Shown here piece after piece: positions 9,241 to 19,652 of a stretch of DNA of 64,000 bases. The translations under genes and the position numbers were made by a program. The first letter of the stretch is position 1, and the number at the start of each line of letters is the position of its first letter. Source of the DNA: Ceriagrion tenellum (lineage: Eukaryota > Arthropoda > Insecta > Odonata > Coenagrionidae); the NCBI GenBank assembly GCA_963169105.1, contig OY720636.1, positions 69,180,123-69,244,122 on the forward strand. Direction: 5' to 3'. Below the pieces are notes generated by a model that was not told the origin of the DNA, searched no databases, and saw only the letters and a program-made list of their open reading frames with translations.

Positions 9241-11389
9241 GATAATTCTTCCCTTAGTCATAGAAATTTAATGACTTACATATGCAGCAATCAGGTAGTC
9301 TGAGACGTTTGGACTTCATATAGACTAGAAATATTCGCCCGTTTACAAGAACGGCTGAGACTGATTGACATCATCTCTCCCGCACTTTTCTTGATTTACG
9401 AGACGAGACTTTGCCAGTCAAGTTTTATGTCGTATTTTGTCTTTTGCAGTTGCTGTAGTTACATTATTTCATCATTCTAATTTTTATGATTGTAAATTTT
9501 ATTCCTGATACATTTTCGAAATCTTATCCAAGTAGTATTGCACATATGAACCAGAATATGGTGAATGCTACACATTATTTGTTTTGTAAAACGAGGAAAA
9601 CATTCACGTTGCTTCCCTTTAATGCAATGGCCAATGTTTACTTTTTTCAGTGGGATATTTTCGGCTTATGAGGTATGTATTTCTTGCCAAAGGAGGAGCT
9701 TTTTTACTACAGCGCAAAAGTCAGATGTTCTCAGAATCAGCCGAAAGAGAGAACGGAAGGCTGTTCAGGAAGAAATCTATGTCAACGTGCTGATTAACCT
9801 AACGGCAATGTGTCGCAAAATGTTTACGGAGTTATCTTTTGCGAGAAGATCTCCCAGAAGGCATTTTAATCCCTTCCACTTCACATATGGTTCTCCTCTC
9901 GTGATCCTCGATACGGAAAAAACCACACCACCACAACTTGCCGAGACGCACATCGATATTATAATTAAATTAAACTGAGATATGTTATGTCCTATTAAAT
10001 TAAGCGAGACATCCCGTGGCCGAAAACCAATCATCTCCGTTGATTAGTTTGGGCTGACGAAACGGACCTTCCACCGTCTTTTTCTTCTTTTTTTATAGAA
10101 GCCGATCTTCTTACGTAAATGACTCCTCTCCTCATCCCACCAAAGGCATCTCTCCCTCTCTCCTCCCGGCTCCTCATCCGTGATGTCCGCCTCTCCTGCA
10201 AAAGTTCTTCTTTTTAGCTCTATTTGCCCACACGAATCTCTCCCGTTTTTTTCCCCGTCACTCGGTTCCCTCTCCAAGTGTGTCGGCTCTCTTCCATCTC
10301 TGCGTTTGTTCCTTCCTCCCATCTCACACCACGTCCCATTCCTCCGGAGAGGCAGAGGGGAGAGAGAGGGAAGACACGAAGTTGACTTAAGCTGTGACAA
10401 GAAGCACCTTTAAAACTTCCGCCCTTCTTTTTTTTCCCTCCTCTCCATCTAAGGACGATCTCGCTCGTCTCCCCCAATACCCACGCGTTCATCTCACGGG
10501 TCCATCTCGTCGCCTCCGCATTCTTTACTCTCCGAAGCGAGCATCATCTGTCCCTCGTCACGACAACCACGCGACCGACCCCTATCTTCATCACCCACGT
10601 CTTTACACCACTCATGTATACTCTTTTCTTTATACTGTTATTTTTATGAAGCACTCTCGTCTTCGTAATCCTCACCAATGGCTGCCACGGAGCTCACGTG
10701 CCTACTTTAATTTCGACGTGATTTTATCTTAAATAGGCCCGCAATCGTTCTACTAGGAGGTGAGTGCATTCCTTGGGAAATCTTCTCTTCTCGATTCAAT
10801 GATTTTTTATTCTAATTTGAGGGATTTTATGGTAGTGAGAATCGAAAAAAAATAAATTTAGCGTGAGAAAAATCACCTACTCGATGAATTCAGTTGTTCC
10901 TGGCATATATTTGTAAAAATTCATGATCACAAAATAAAAAACTATTCGTTTTCTCACAAGGTTAATCAATTCAACGCACGTATGAGTTAATGTATTATAT
11001 TAATGATATGAAATCATACACCACCTAATGATGCCGTTGTGGAGAACCCGATCGTACATGTAATTAACGTTATTTTACTAGAAAATTTATTTTGAAATCT
11101 GAGGTAGAGGTTATTTTTATCCAAGTTTGTGGCGCAACCTTTATTATTTCTCAAACGAAATGTATGATCAGATTGAGATTTACAGATTTTGTTTCCTGCC
11201 TTAGGTTAATTTATCCTTTAACATGTAGGTATATCCGTTAATTTTTCTCTATATTTTACGTATTGATAAATCAATTCCAAGTTTTGGGTATCCTTTCACT
11301 GGAATCTGTAATTTTTTAACAAGTTTGAAAAAAACTATTAGCTTTTTATGACCTTTGAATCATCCTTACATGAGCCAGCCTTCAGGCAA
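9241..11389. other. non-coding stretch with a polypyrimidine region
   Basis: No gene is supported. From about 10120 to 10520 the plus strand is strongly C/T-rich (TCTCTCC-type runs), which gives long but meaningless open frames on both strands. The remainder is AT-rich. Confidence 0.4.
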
Positions 11390-11500
11390 AGATAATATAT
11401 CTGGCAGAAGAATAAAAACATCTTTGTTAACTCCAAATGTAAATTTTTATTGACATGACCCAGGTTTCGACACCTCGTGTCACCTTCACCTGAGTGGAAT
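11390..11500 (-). mobile_element. retroelement end with hammerhead-like hairpin (Penelope-like?)
   Basis: On the minus strand a GTGAAGGT segment precedes the perfect hairpin GACAC-GAG-GTGTC (11481-11469), followed by GAAACCTGGGTC and then AATAAAAATTTAC. The order (CTGANGA-like, hairpin, GAAAC, tiny third stem, GTC) recalls the minimal hammerhead ribozymes known from Penelope-like elements. The catalytic core is imperfect: the C of CTGA is G and there is one extra base. Function is therefore doubtful, but the retroelement origin is plausible. Confidence 0.35.
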
Positions 11501-12505
11501 TAACAAACTAGTTTTAATTCTTCAGCGATAGATAACTTCAATCAATTAAAGCCTACAACCGTTATCATATCCCTGTCTTAGTCGCCTAAATGATGAGTAA
11601 AGGAGAGTTAAAGTGGTAAAGGAGTAGGAGTATGTGGTTGGATAAAACTCTTCCTGAACCATTCCCCTTTAGAATATAAGTTTCTTAAAAGTGATCGTCG
11701 TTTTTAAAAGTGCTCCGACTTTTGGCCAAGTGATATTGGATTATAGCCTCCCTTAGAGCAATCATTGAACTTTTCAAAGCTTTCGAGATCCATATAAGTA
11801 GCATGAAATTTAAATTCGGTTAGATTAGATTTTATTTCGTGAAATCTTTTATAATATTTATTTTAAAAAATGTTTCCTTTTTATCTCGTAGCCATTATGA
11901 AATTCGGCATATTTTACGAGAAATTTTTTCCTTGCCGAAAGAGTTTTTCATCATCCGTCTATATAAGGGTCTATTAGTTACGTTTGAATAATTTTGTTGG
12001 AAAATTGAGTTGGAAAGCGTTTTAAATGTGGAAATATGGGGACTAAGGAGCCATAATTTTCATCCCAAATATGGGCAAGTTTCAGCTTTTCCCTAGATAT
12101 CTCAAACGCCACTAAACACCCGCTCAAATCCAATGTCCGAATGATTTCAAAAGCTTTGTCTAATGTTATTTTTTTATATTTTTGATTAAGAGACGAATTA
12201 TTGGTTTTAATATAGTTGGTATAAATACGCAATTGGGGCGCATTTGAAGCGAACTTTCGGTGATTATAAATTATCTGAAGTCTGTGTAGATTCCCTCATG
12301 TTACGTATATAGTATACCGTTGAGTTGACTCAATGATGTACTTTAGCTCCTAATACACTTTTGTTTAAGATTTTCCGAATACCTCAGAATTCGCTTATGA
12401 AAGAAATGTCGAATAGCGTGGTGTCAATGTATAATTTCCCACTGCGTTGCCTTTGTAAGAATGAAAAGTAAGGGACGTCAGCTACTTGTCATCCCTCCAG
12501 CACAT

Positions 12506-12777
12506 GTCAGGATGGCCGAGCGGTCGAAGGCATATGGGGTTGCGTATTGCGAATGGGTTAATCTCAAGAAATTACCCTAGACTTAATTGTTAGTCCTTAT
12601 CATACGAGCGTTATTGATGTACCCACTTCAAAGGATTTGAAAAAAAATGAATTTCTGACCGGAAAAGATGTATTTTCTCGGACCGATTAGCGGCCCCTTT
12701 CTTCTTCAGCTTCTCATGTCGTGCGTTCAGGTCGCAGTCCGGTTCTTTGGGCGTGGGTTCGAGTCTCACTTCTGACA
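12506..12777 (+). tRNA. tRNA-Leu (anticodon CAG) split by a 190-bp insertion
   Basis: The 5' part GTCAGGATGGCCGAGCGGTC plus GAAGGC (12506-12531) carries the acceptor strand, the D arm and the A box. The 3' part (12722-12777) carries TGCG-TTCAGGT-CGCAG (anticodon arm, CAG), a variable arm, the T arm GTGGG-TTCGAGT-CTCAC (B box) and TTCTGAC-A. The 5' GTCAGGA pairs fully with TTCTGAC (one G-U). All arms are otherwise intact, so the break is recent. The insertion falls between the D stem and the anticodon stem, not at the canonical intron site after position 37. The insert contains TTTT at 12673-12676, which should stop Pol III. TTTT also follows the gene. It is probably an inactivated gene. Confidence 0.88.
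12533..12722 (+). repeat. 190-bp repeat, copy inside the tRNA-Leu
   Basis: It runs from TATGGGGTTGCGTATTGC to CTTCTCATGTCGT and is nearly identical to 13267-13458 in the same orientation. It has no terminal inverted repeats, no poly(A) tail and no A/B boxes of its own that I can see. The exact boundaries are ambiguous by a few bases because GC(A/G) precedes both copies. Confidence 0.85.
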
Positions 12778-13266
12778 AAACTATTTTACTTCATTCGTCT
12801 TTTTTGTAGAAGTTAATATGTGCTATTTTATTGTATAGGGTCCTCTGAATGTCTTTCTGCCGTTAGCAGTATTTACTCGCTCTTGATTTTGTTTATTACG
12901 GTGCACTTTCATAAAAATTATTATTTGGCTTTAGAGAACTTTATAAAATGCATCATGCACATATATACATTTATAACGTTGTATACGTTTTTTCTTGACT
13001 CTAATATGTTCCTATCGTACGTCTTAAGGATAATTTTAATGGCCAATCGTCTTCTATCTGGCGTTATGAATTAGCTTCCGAATTTTCTCTAAGTCATCCA
13101 TGTTGGAGGAATTTCGTCTCTTTGTCTCTCTTATATTCTCACTCATCGACAGGGTATGCAAAAACCATTATTAACATAATTTTTTCAGAACCTCTAGAAG
13201 TAACTCGTGCATAACTGCATTGTGAGAGAATCACAATGTAATTTATTATTGCGTAAGGGGTTTGCG
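12778..13266. other. AT-rich spacer between the two 190-bp repeat copies
   Basis: No gene is supported. An 84-codon hydrophobic open frame at 12820-13074 is typical of AT-rich DNA and has no recognisable features. Confidence 0.4.
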
Positions 13267-13458
13267 TATGGGGTTGCGTATTGCCAATGGGTTAATCTCA
13301 GGAAATTGCCCTAGACTTAATGGTTAATCCTTATCATACGAGCGTTATTGATGTACCCACTTCAAAGGATTTGAAAAAAAAATGAATTTCTGACCGGAAA
13401 AGATGTTTTTTTCTCGGACCGATTAGCGGCCCCTTTCTTCTTCAGCTTCTCATGTCGT
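13267..13458 (+). repeat. 190-bp repeat, second copy
   Basis: It is highly similar to 12533-12722 along its whole length; the main differences are single bases and a longer T run (seven T before CTCGGACC). It is flanked by unrelated DNA: upstream GGGGTTTGCG, downstream ATCGTGAAATT. No tRNA sequence surrounds this copy, so the repeat moves or was duplicated independently of the tRNA. Confidence 0.85.
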
Positions 13459-13492
13459 ATCGTGAAATTATGAAGTTTGGTTGTCTCAGACC

Positions 13493-13700
13493 CTTCCCTT
13501 GTCGTCGTCATTTCCTTTGCGGTGTGAATCTTTTTGGGATGGAGCCGCCATTTCCGAGGAAGAAGAAAAAATGACCTCGATGACTGCTTTTGAGAGGATT
13601 CGTATAGCTCCCGTCATTTGTCAAGACGGGAGTCCCGTCCATTCCTTTTTCACGATTAACCTTTCCGACTGGTGTTCTGCTCCGACATTCTCTTTTTTCA
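13493..13700 (+). repeat. dispersed duplicated segment, copy A
   Basis: It matches 14846-15068: CTTTGCGGT, AGCCGCCA, GAGGAAGAAG, then CCCGTCATTTGTCAAGAC, GGGAGTCCCGTCCA and TTCACGA, then a CT-rich end with CATTCTCTTTTTT. CCCGTC, GACGGG and CCCGTC in series can form alternative hairpins. The minus-strand frame PVLTNDG is open in both copies, but I see no protein family. Confidence 0.7.
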
Positions 13701-14845
13701 CACTTTATCCTCACCCCATGCTTTGGCGTTTATGAAAAGTTTTGCAGAAATCGTGCAAAAATAAAATAAATACATAAATTAGCATACACCCCAGAAATAT
13801 TTCAAATGCGAATTCCAATCTGAATACTATACAGAGTTCAGGGAATATTTTCTTAAAGGAGCCTCTTTTTTCCGATGTCCAATTGAATCAATTGCCAACT
13901 GATCGCGTTGCTTAGAAAATTCGATAAATTTTCTTAGATTCAATTACTCTGCCAAATAAGAAAATTAACCATAGCCTTGAAAAAATTTGAATGAAATCCA
14001 CTTTTGACGGGGAAAACTGAGCTTTCATTTTTATTTTCGGACACTTCTCTCTTCCGCTTATCACTTCGTCTTGTTGAATTATTGTCTCGTCTCCATTAGG
14101 TTTTTTTCTATTTTGTTTCGTTAAATTTTCAAATTTTCTTGAAAATATCCCAAAGTTTCGAACGATGAATGGGAATGGGGTCTTCCAACGGTAAACATTC
14201 GAGAGACGATTGATAGTTTCGTGAGTGAAGTCATGAAATTATTTTATATTGGAACAAAAAACTAACATTTGCGACTCCACAAAATTTTTCGACCTAAAAA
14301 ATATCACGACGACCCTCTGCAGTTAAAATAACATTTTCATTTCATGGCTTCAGGCTGAACTATGTGGAAGTTGATTTTAACAAATAAAAATATAACTTTG
14401 TTTCATTCCTCTGATTTGTTTTCTTGGTACAACATTTTTGACACAACGGTGTCATTGTCAGGTAACCGGTGGTGACTGCGTTGTGACGTAACATGTTGCA
14501 CCAAGAACGAACAAAGTTGTAACGAGAAAATAAATCAGTGGAAGAATACCAAGTTATATTTTTCATTAGTGATAATATTTTCACTTGAATACGATCTGGC
14601 ATGTTGTACTTAAAAAATGTTAGCGTAACTATGCGTCACCGTTTTTCATTCCACTTCGGTAAATGAATAATTGTTTTTTGGAGATGATGAATGGTTTATC
14701 CTCTTAATGAGGACCGCACATGATCATTTCGAAAGATTTTCAAAACAATCAACTCTAATGACCGCATAGCCTGTGTTCTCGGGTCGATTTGCTTATATTT
14801 TTTATTACGCGGCACGTTGCGTTTTAAACTTCCGATTTTTCGGCG
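13701..14845. other. spacer between the duplicated segments
   Basis: AT-rich DNA. No gene, tRNA or recognised repeat could be supported. Confidence 0.4.
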
Positions 14846-15068
14846 TCCCTTGTCATCACCCACTCCTTTGCGGTATAGCACCTTTTTGAGGGTAGCCGCC
14901 ACTTATGGAGGAAGAAGGAAAAAAAACGTTCTCTACACTTGCCCTCAGAGTATTCTTTAAGCCCCCGTCATTTGTCAAGACTGGGAGTCCCGTCCACCAT
15001 TCCCTTCTCACGACAAACCCCTCCCTCCTACTAGTTCCTCCGCTATGTTCCCGCATTCTTTTTTTTTC
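14846..15068 (+). repeat. dispersed duplicated segment, copy B
   Basis: Partner of 13493-13700 in the same orientation, with several small gaps. The best-kept stretch is CCCGTCATTTGTCAAGAC followed by TGGGAGTCCCGTCCA. It runs into a pyrimidine-rich region that continues to about 15290. Confidence 0.7.
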
Positions 15069-18000
15069 CTACCCGCTCCATCCCCTAAGTGTCGCGTTTC
15101 CCTTACCCTCCCCCCTCCTTCCACACGTTTCCAAACCTCACACTCTCGGCTCTCCCACCCGGTTATCTGTCATTTCAAAGGGACCGACTCCAGAGCACCC
15201 AGACTCGTGAGTTCCTTCCTCGAGCGCGGAAGAACTCACTCCTATAGCCCCCTCTCCCTATCTCTTTCGACTTTTGTATGCTTATGAAAGGGGGAGAGAA
15301 AAAGACACACCACACTCTTCTTCTCTTTATCGTATTCGTGTTTTCTTTGCCGCAATCACGTCGTGTGACACGTGTGCAAGTTACATCTTCAGCTCGCTGG
15401 GGAAGTGATAGGTATACATACCCACTCCCCAATTCTTGATAACTCTGTGACGGGTGTTCTCTTTCCGTGTGAGCGGCGTCCGACTCCATAAAACTTCGTC
15501 ATCATCATCATCATCATGTCCTCCTTTACGCCCTCTTTGTGGTGAATAACTTAACTTCTCTGTCTGATGTTTTTGAAGGATTTTCCTCAGCCCTTCCTGT
15601 GCGGGTGCTTACTCTCAGTGGGTTTTTCTGCTTGCAAATCTCGCGAAGCCTTTTTTTTCAAGAAGGCTCATATTATTCATATTAGTTCCGTATTGTATTT
15701 GCTTCAGTGAAAGTAATGATCAAGACTTTATTTGCCATTTATATTTATTAAAGCGAATTATGCCCGGATAAATTTTTAACTAAAACATTTAAATACGTCT
15801 GTTGACTACGAGTTTTAGCTACCGTACTTCAATCCTCGATTGGTTAATTCGTTTACTTCTGTTCTTTTTGTTCTCGTTTTATGATCTAGATTCTGTAAAT
15901 GTATGTATGTACATCTTACTCTGCTACTTATCTTGAGTGATGTTGCACGAGATAACTAAGAGAAATTCGTCTTGTGAAAAAAGAAAGAACACTCAGTAAT
16001 ATTACACACAATATTTTATATATACCGACCGGTATCGATGGCTACTCATTACCATCAGAGGTTGTAGCTGTAATTTGTCCATATAGCATTATTGCTTTAA
16101 ATTCAAGTTATTCTGAGTTTTTAATATTTTTGGTGGCTATGAATTTGAACTTTAGTGTCCTTCTCTAGTGTCCTTCTTTAGTGTCCTTGATGACCTATTT
16201 TCCTTTGCTTCACATTTTATTATCTCCTTTTAATGTATGTATATGCACCTTATTCTACCATATGGCGTGGGTGATGGTGGACGAAGTGACTTCGTGCAAT
16301 TTAAATATATAAAAAGAAAGAGAGCATACCCTACAATTGGAGATTATAGCTCTGATCATGATATATTCATATCGAAACCAGTGAAAGTACATTAACTATG
16401 GCGAGGAAGATTTCCTAGTGCTCTTTCTTTATTACAATGTGAGAAGAGGTTAGGTTAAGCTTACTATTAGGGTGAGGAAAAAATTCTCGACATTAACACA
16501 TCGTAGTTTAGTAATGATAACATGCATGGGTGTTAAATTAATCGTATCGGCCTTTACTTTGTGGAAGTTTTCCATTTTTATGAGAAAATTAAAATCGAAA
16601 TAGTAACTGGTGCTATAGAAATGGTACTAAAGCTTATTATAGAAATAGTATTTATCCAGACTTTCTTTTGTATCTTTTGTATGTTTTTAGATGGTAATAA
16701 TTGTATATTAAAAACAAAGTTGATTAGATTTCGTTCACTTGCCATTCTACATAGGAAAATATTGTGCGTGAAAAATATATATCGTTTAGTTGAAAACGTT
16801 TATGTCAAAATTCGGGACAAGCCCGCTTTTTCAGGACGCACGGAAACCGTATGTGAACTAAGGAAGAGGGAACTCAAAGGTATCAATTATGCTCCCCACT
16901 CAGGAAAGACTTATCCATCTTTTCATCGCTGTGCCGTCGGAAGTCGGCTCTCTTTCTCCTCAAACGAGGTTGGTAATGCCAATAGTTTGTGATCTTTCTG
17001 GAAAATCGGGGGAAACATTGGATGTGACGAGACGTCAACGTGCCCCATTCCCGTCTCGCAATCCTCGTCACTCTGCGCACGTATATATTTATCATCTCGC
17101 CTCCCACCCGTAACGTGTGCCGACCAACACGGGTTTTGGTCGCGTGCGCGTAGCATAGAGACTCGTGATCTCGCCGCGACGCTCAAAACATATTACATCG
17201 CTGTCAAAGCGTCGGACGTTTCGACAGGCGTAATTTATAAATGGGTTTGTTTCGCCGCTGGAGTACATGCCAACCCGAGATTTTTTTTATTTGTTGCCTT
17301 CTCGGGCCTTAAAAACATGTTACGCACCAACACTGACTACAAAACGGGTAGGTTAAAAGAGAACTTTTTTTCGCGAACGATTGGAGACCGTTTCTGCTGC
17401 CAATGAGACTGCTAACTAGATTTATCGATTGGTAGAGTGGCTAATGAGTTGCTTATTAGTCATAATGATTGCTCCTTACCTATAAGTAACACCTACAGCA
17501 CCTCGTGCATATTTCCATCATAACTCTGGTTTATCTGAACATTGATGTAGTTGCAAAGACATTAATACAAACATTCTCTCGGACATTGGTGGCATACGTA
17601 AAGTATGGCGCATGCTTGTGAAATTTTGCCTCCCGTTGAGCTTTATCAGGTTTTCGCTAATTCATTTTAGTCACAGATACATTAACCTTAATAGTGTATG
17701 TAGTACAATACGTATTGGTGATAACTCCCACCCTGGGACACACCCCTAAGGTGGCTTGCGTGGTATTATGCAGGCGTAGAACACAACGTACCCTTTCGCA
17801 AAAAAATATAACTTTGAGCACGAGAGGAATCATAAGAACTAAATATATTTTACTTAAATATATAGTCAGTTGCTTGTCGTCAAGTCGTAAGTAGGCTATT
17901 TATGCATATGCCAGGTTAATTAATAGCGCTCAGGAAACGTGTGCGAGATTTCCTGGATGTTTAGTGATGCTGTATGCCAAGTGCTAATGCACCATCCAGG

Positions 18001-18865
18001 ATGTGGTTTATACTATTGATTCCGTCAATCCAATTTCGATACAAGTGAATCCTCCACTTGCTTTGCACCATAGAACAAATATTCAGCCAATCTCTTAGTG
18101 CTGTTCAATCCAGGTTATTACAAGGAAGCTAAAAAATATAGAAAATAATAATTTTTCCGCGTGAAGGGTTTTGTTTGTAAAGTCGATATGAAGGATTTAT
18201 CACTGAGACAAAATGTCTGTAAGTGACTCTGAGGTTACTAGAATCGAGGGAAAAATTGTATAGGATTCTGCTACAATGAAACGTAGTCGGTCTCAAGCGA
18301 TTAAGTGGTATGGCTTACAAAACAACCCCTTGAACCGACGCCGGTTTATACTAATGATGGCGAGGCAACATCTGTTTAAATATCTTAAATAAAATGTTTT
18401 CCCATGAGCTAATTTTTACGAAACGGTTGTCGTCTGGACACGATTTTCTTTGATTTCCGGATAGAATTCCAACGGAAAGAGCTGGACCGTTATCAAAGTA
18501 TGACATGCTCTGGCCTGATTTCTTCTCCCTTCAGTGATCTATTGCTTACGTTCGAAGTCCTAGGAATGGTATGGGCTATGCAGTGCGCAAGGAGAGAGAA
18601 GTGTGGGAGGAAGGCAACCATAGTGACCGCCGGAGGTGGTTGAGAGACGGGAAGCCAGCCGTGAATGAAATGGATCCCCGACGACCGGAACGAGCTATTT
18701 CTTCATTCTACTTCGCTATTTCTACCCCTCTCCCCCTTCTTCTCTGCTAAGTGACCTGGCTCCAATACTATCCACCTCCCGCACCAAACTACGCCAACTT
18801 CTCCTCAGTGTATGGGGTTTTGTGCAGCATGAATGTCGACTCAACGTGTTGTACTGGGATTGGAC
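15069..18865. other. non-coding stretch with simple repeats
   Basis: No gene is supported. It holds a pyrimidine-rich run to about 15290, (CAT)6 at 15500-15517, and a 13-bp unit TTAGTGTCCTTCT repeated three times at 16151-16190. The 143-codon frame at 16561-16992 is AT-rich and shows no recognisable domain. Confidence 0.4.
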
Positions 18866-19035
18866 TATGGATGCCACAGCGATATCGATGTATCGGACTA
18901 CTCGTTGTTTTTTTGCCGATACATCGAAAACATTGAGTAGTAAAATAATCCAATTAAAATTGAGTGAGTGGCGAGTACTTTTATAAACTTCGAAAAATCG
19001 ACTATTCGATGTTTTTAGTCGATGTGGCATCACTA
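18866..19035. mobile_element. hAT-like MITE with imperfect 8-bp target duplication
   Basis: The left end TATGGATGCCACA (18866-18878) and right end TGTGGCATCACTA (19023-19035) are inverted repeats matching at 11 of 13 positions. The flanks GATTGGAC (18858-18865) and AACTGGAC (19036-19043) match at 6 of 8, as expected of an old 8-bp duplication. Inside, CGATGTATCGG and CCGATACATCG form a further inverted pair. It is non-coding, 170 bp. Confidence 0.55.
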
Positions 19036-19258
19036 AACTGGACACACGATTGTGCAAAAATCGTCGCGAAAATGACGATTCCAGGCTTATAAACGTAGAA
19101 GCGAACCGTCAAGGAGGGAGCTGAACACCGTCTCTGTGCATGCCACTTAAATTATTTTTTGTAATCAATAAAGCGCTATAGTACACAAAAGTGCAAGAAA
19201 ACCGTGATAAAAAACTTTAAGAGGAATCTATATAGTTAGTGTTCGTTTCCACCCTCGC

Positions 19259-19361
19259 GAAATTCGTGGTGAAAAAAAATCATTCGCCTGGACTGGAATC
19301 CGATCCCAGGTGTTCAGAATCCACGCCAAATGCTTCAACCATTTGAGCAACCAAGGCGTCC
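19259..19361 (-). repeat. tRNA-derived SINE, minus copy of an inverted pair
   Basis: On the minus strand it starts GGACGCCTTGGTTGCTCAAA (A-box region), continues TGGTTGAAGC, then the B-box-like GGGATCGGATTCC (19307-19295) and the family core GGCGAATGATTTTTTTTCACC and ACGAATTTC. Confidence 0.65.
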
Positions 19362-19390
19362 TTGTTCACTGCACAATCCGCCATAAAATC

Positions 19391-19442
19391 TGGGGACCCA
19401 GGTTCGAATTCCAGTCCTGACGAAATCCACCGTGATTTCTTG
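19391..19442 (+). repeat. tRNA-derived SINE part, plus copy of an inverted pair
   Basis: GGTTCGAATTCCAGTCC (B box at 19401-19412) is followed by TGACGAAATCCACCGTGATT. It is the inverted counterpart of 19261-19310. Only the B box and the sequence after it are present. Confidence 0.55.
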
Positions 19443-19589
19443 TACTCGATTTTCTCCTCAGCGGATGACGTAAGCTAGAATTTAGCTGCTGAGAGCTATG
19501 TGCCAATCATTTCTTAAGGTGCTCCAACTGATACGGTTGTGTCGCACCGTATATACTAAAACCGTACTCCTGAGGCCTACGCAGCACTA

Positions 19590-19652
19590 CTGATATGGCG
19601 AGTTTCGAACCCGTGACTCCTGGGTTGCCTGGCCTTATCGACTAGGCTCGCG
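19590..19652 (-). repeat. tRNA-derived SINE head
   Basis: The minus strand reads GCGAGCCTAGTCGATAAGGC (A-box-like), then AGTCACGGGTTCGAAACTCG (B box). No complete cloverleaf with matching acceptor strands was found, so it is called a SINE head, not a tRNA gene. Confidence 0.5.

Noticed and set aside
9848..9875. GATCTCCCAGAAGGC on the plus strand, vaguely like a reverse paired-domain codon run
   Set aside because: The translation does not continue into any paired-domain sequence.
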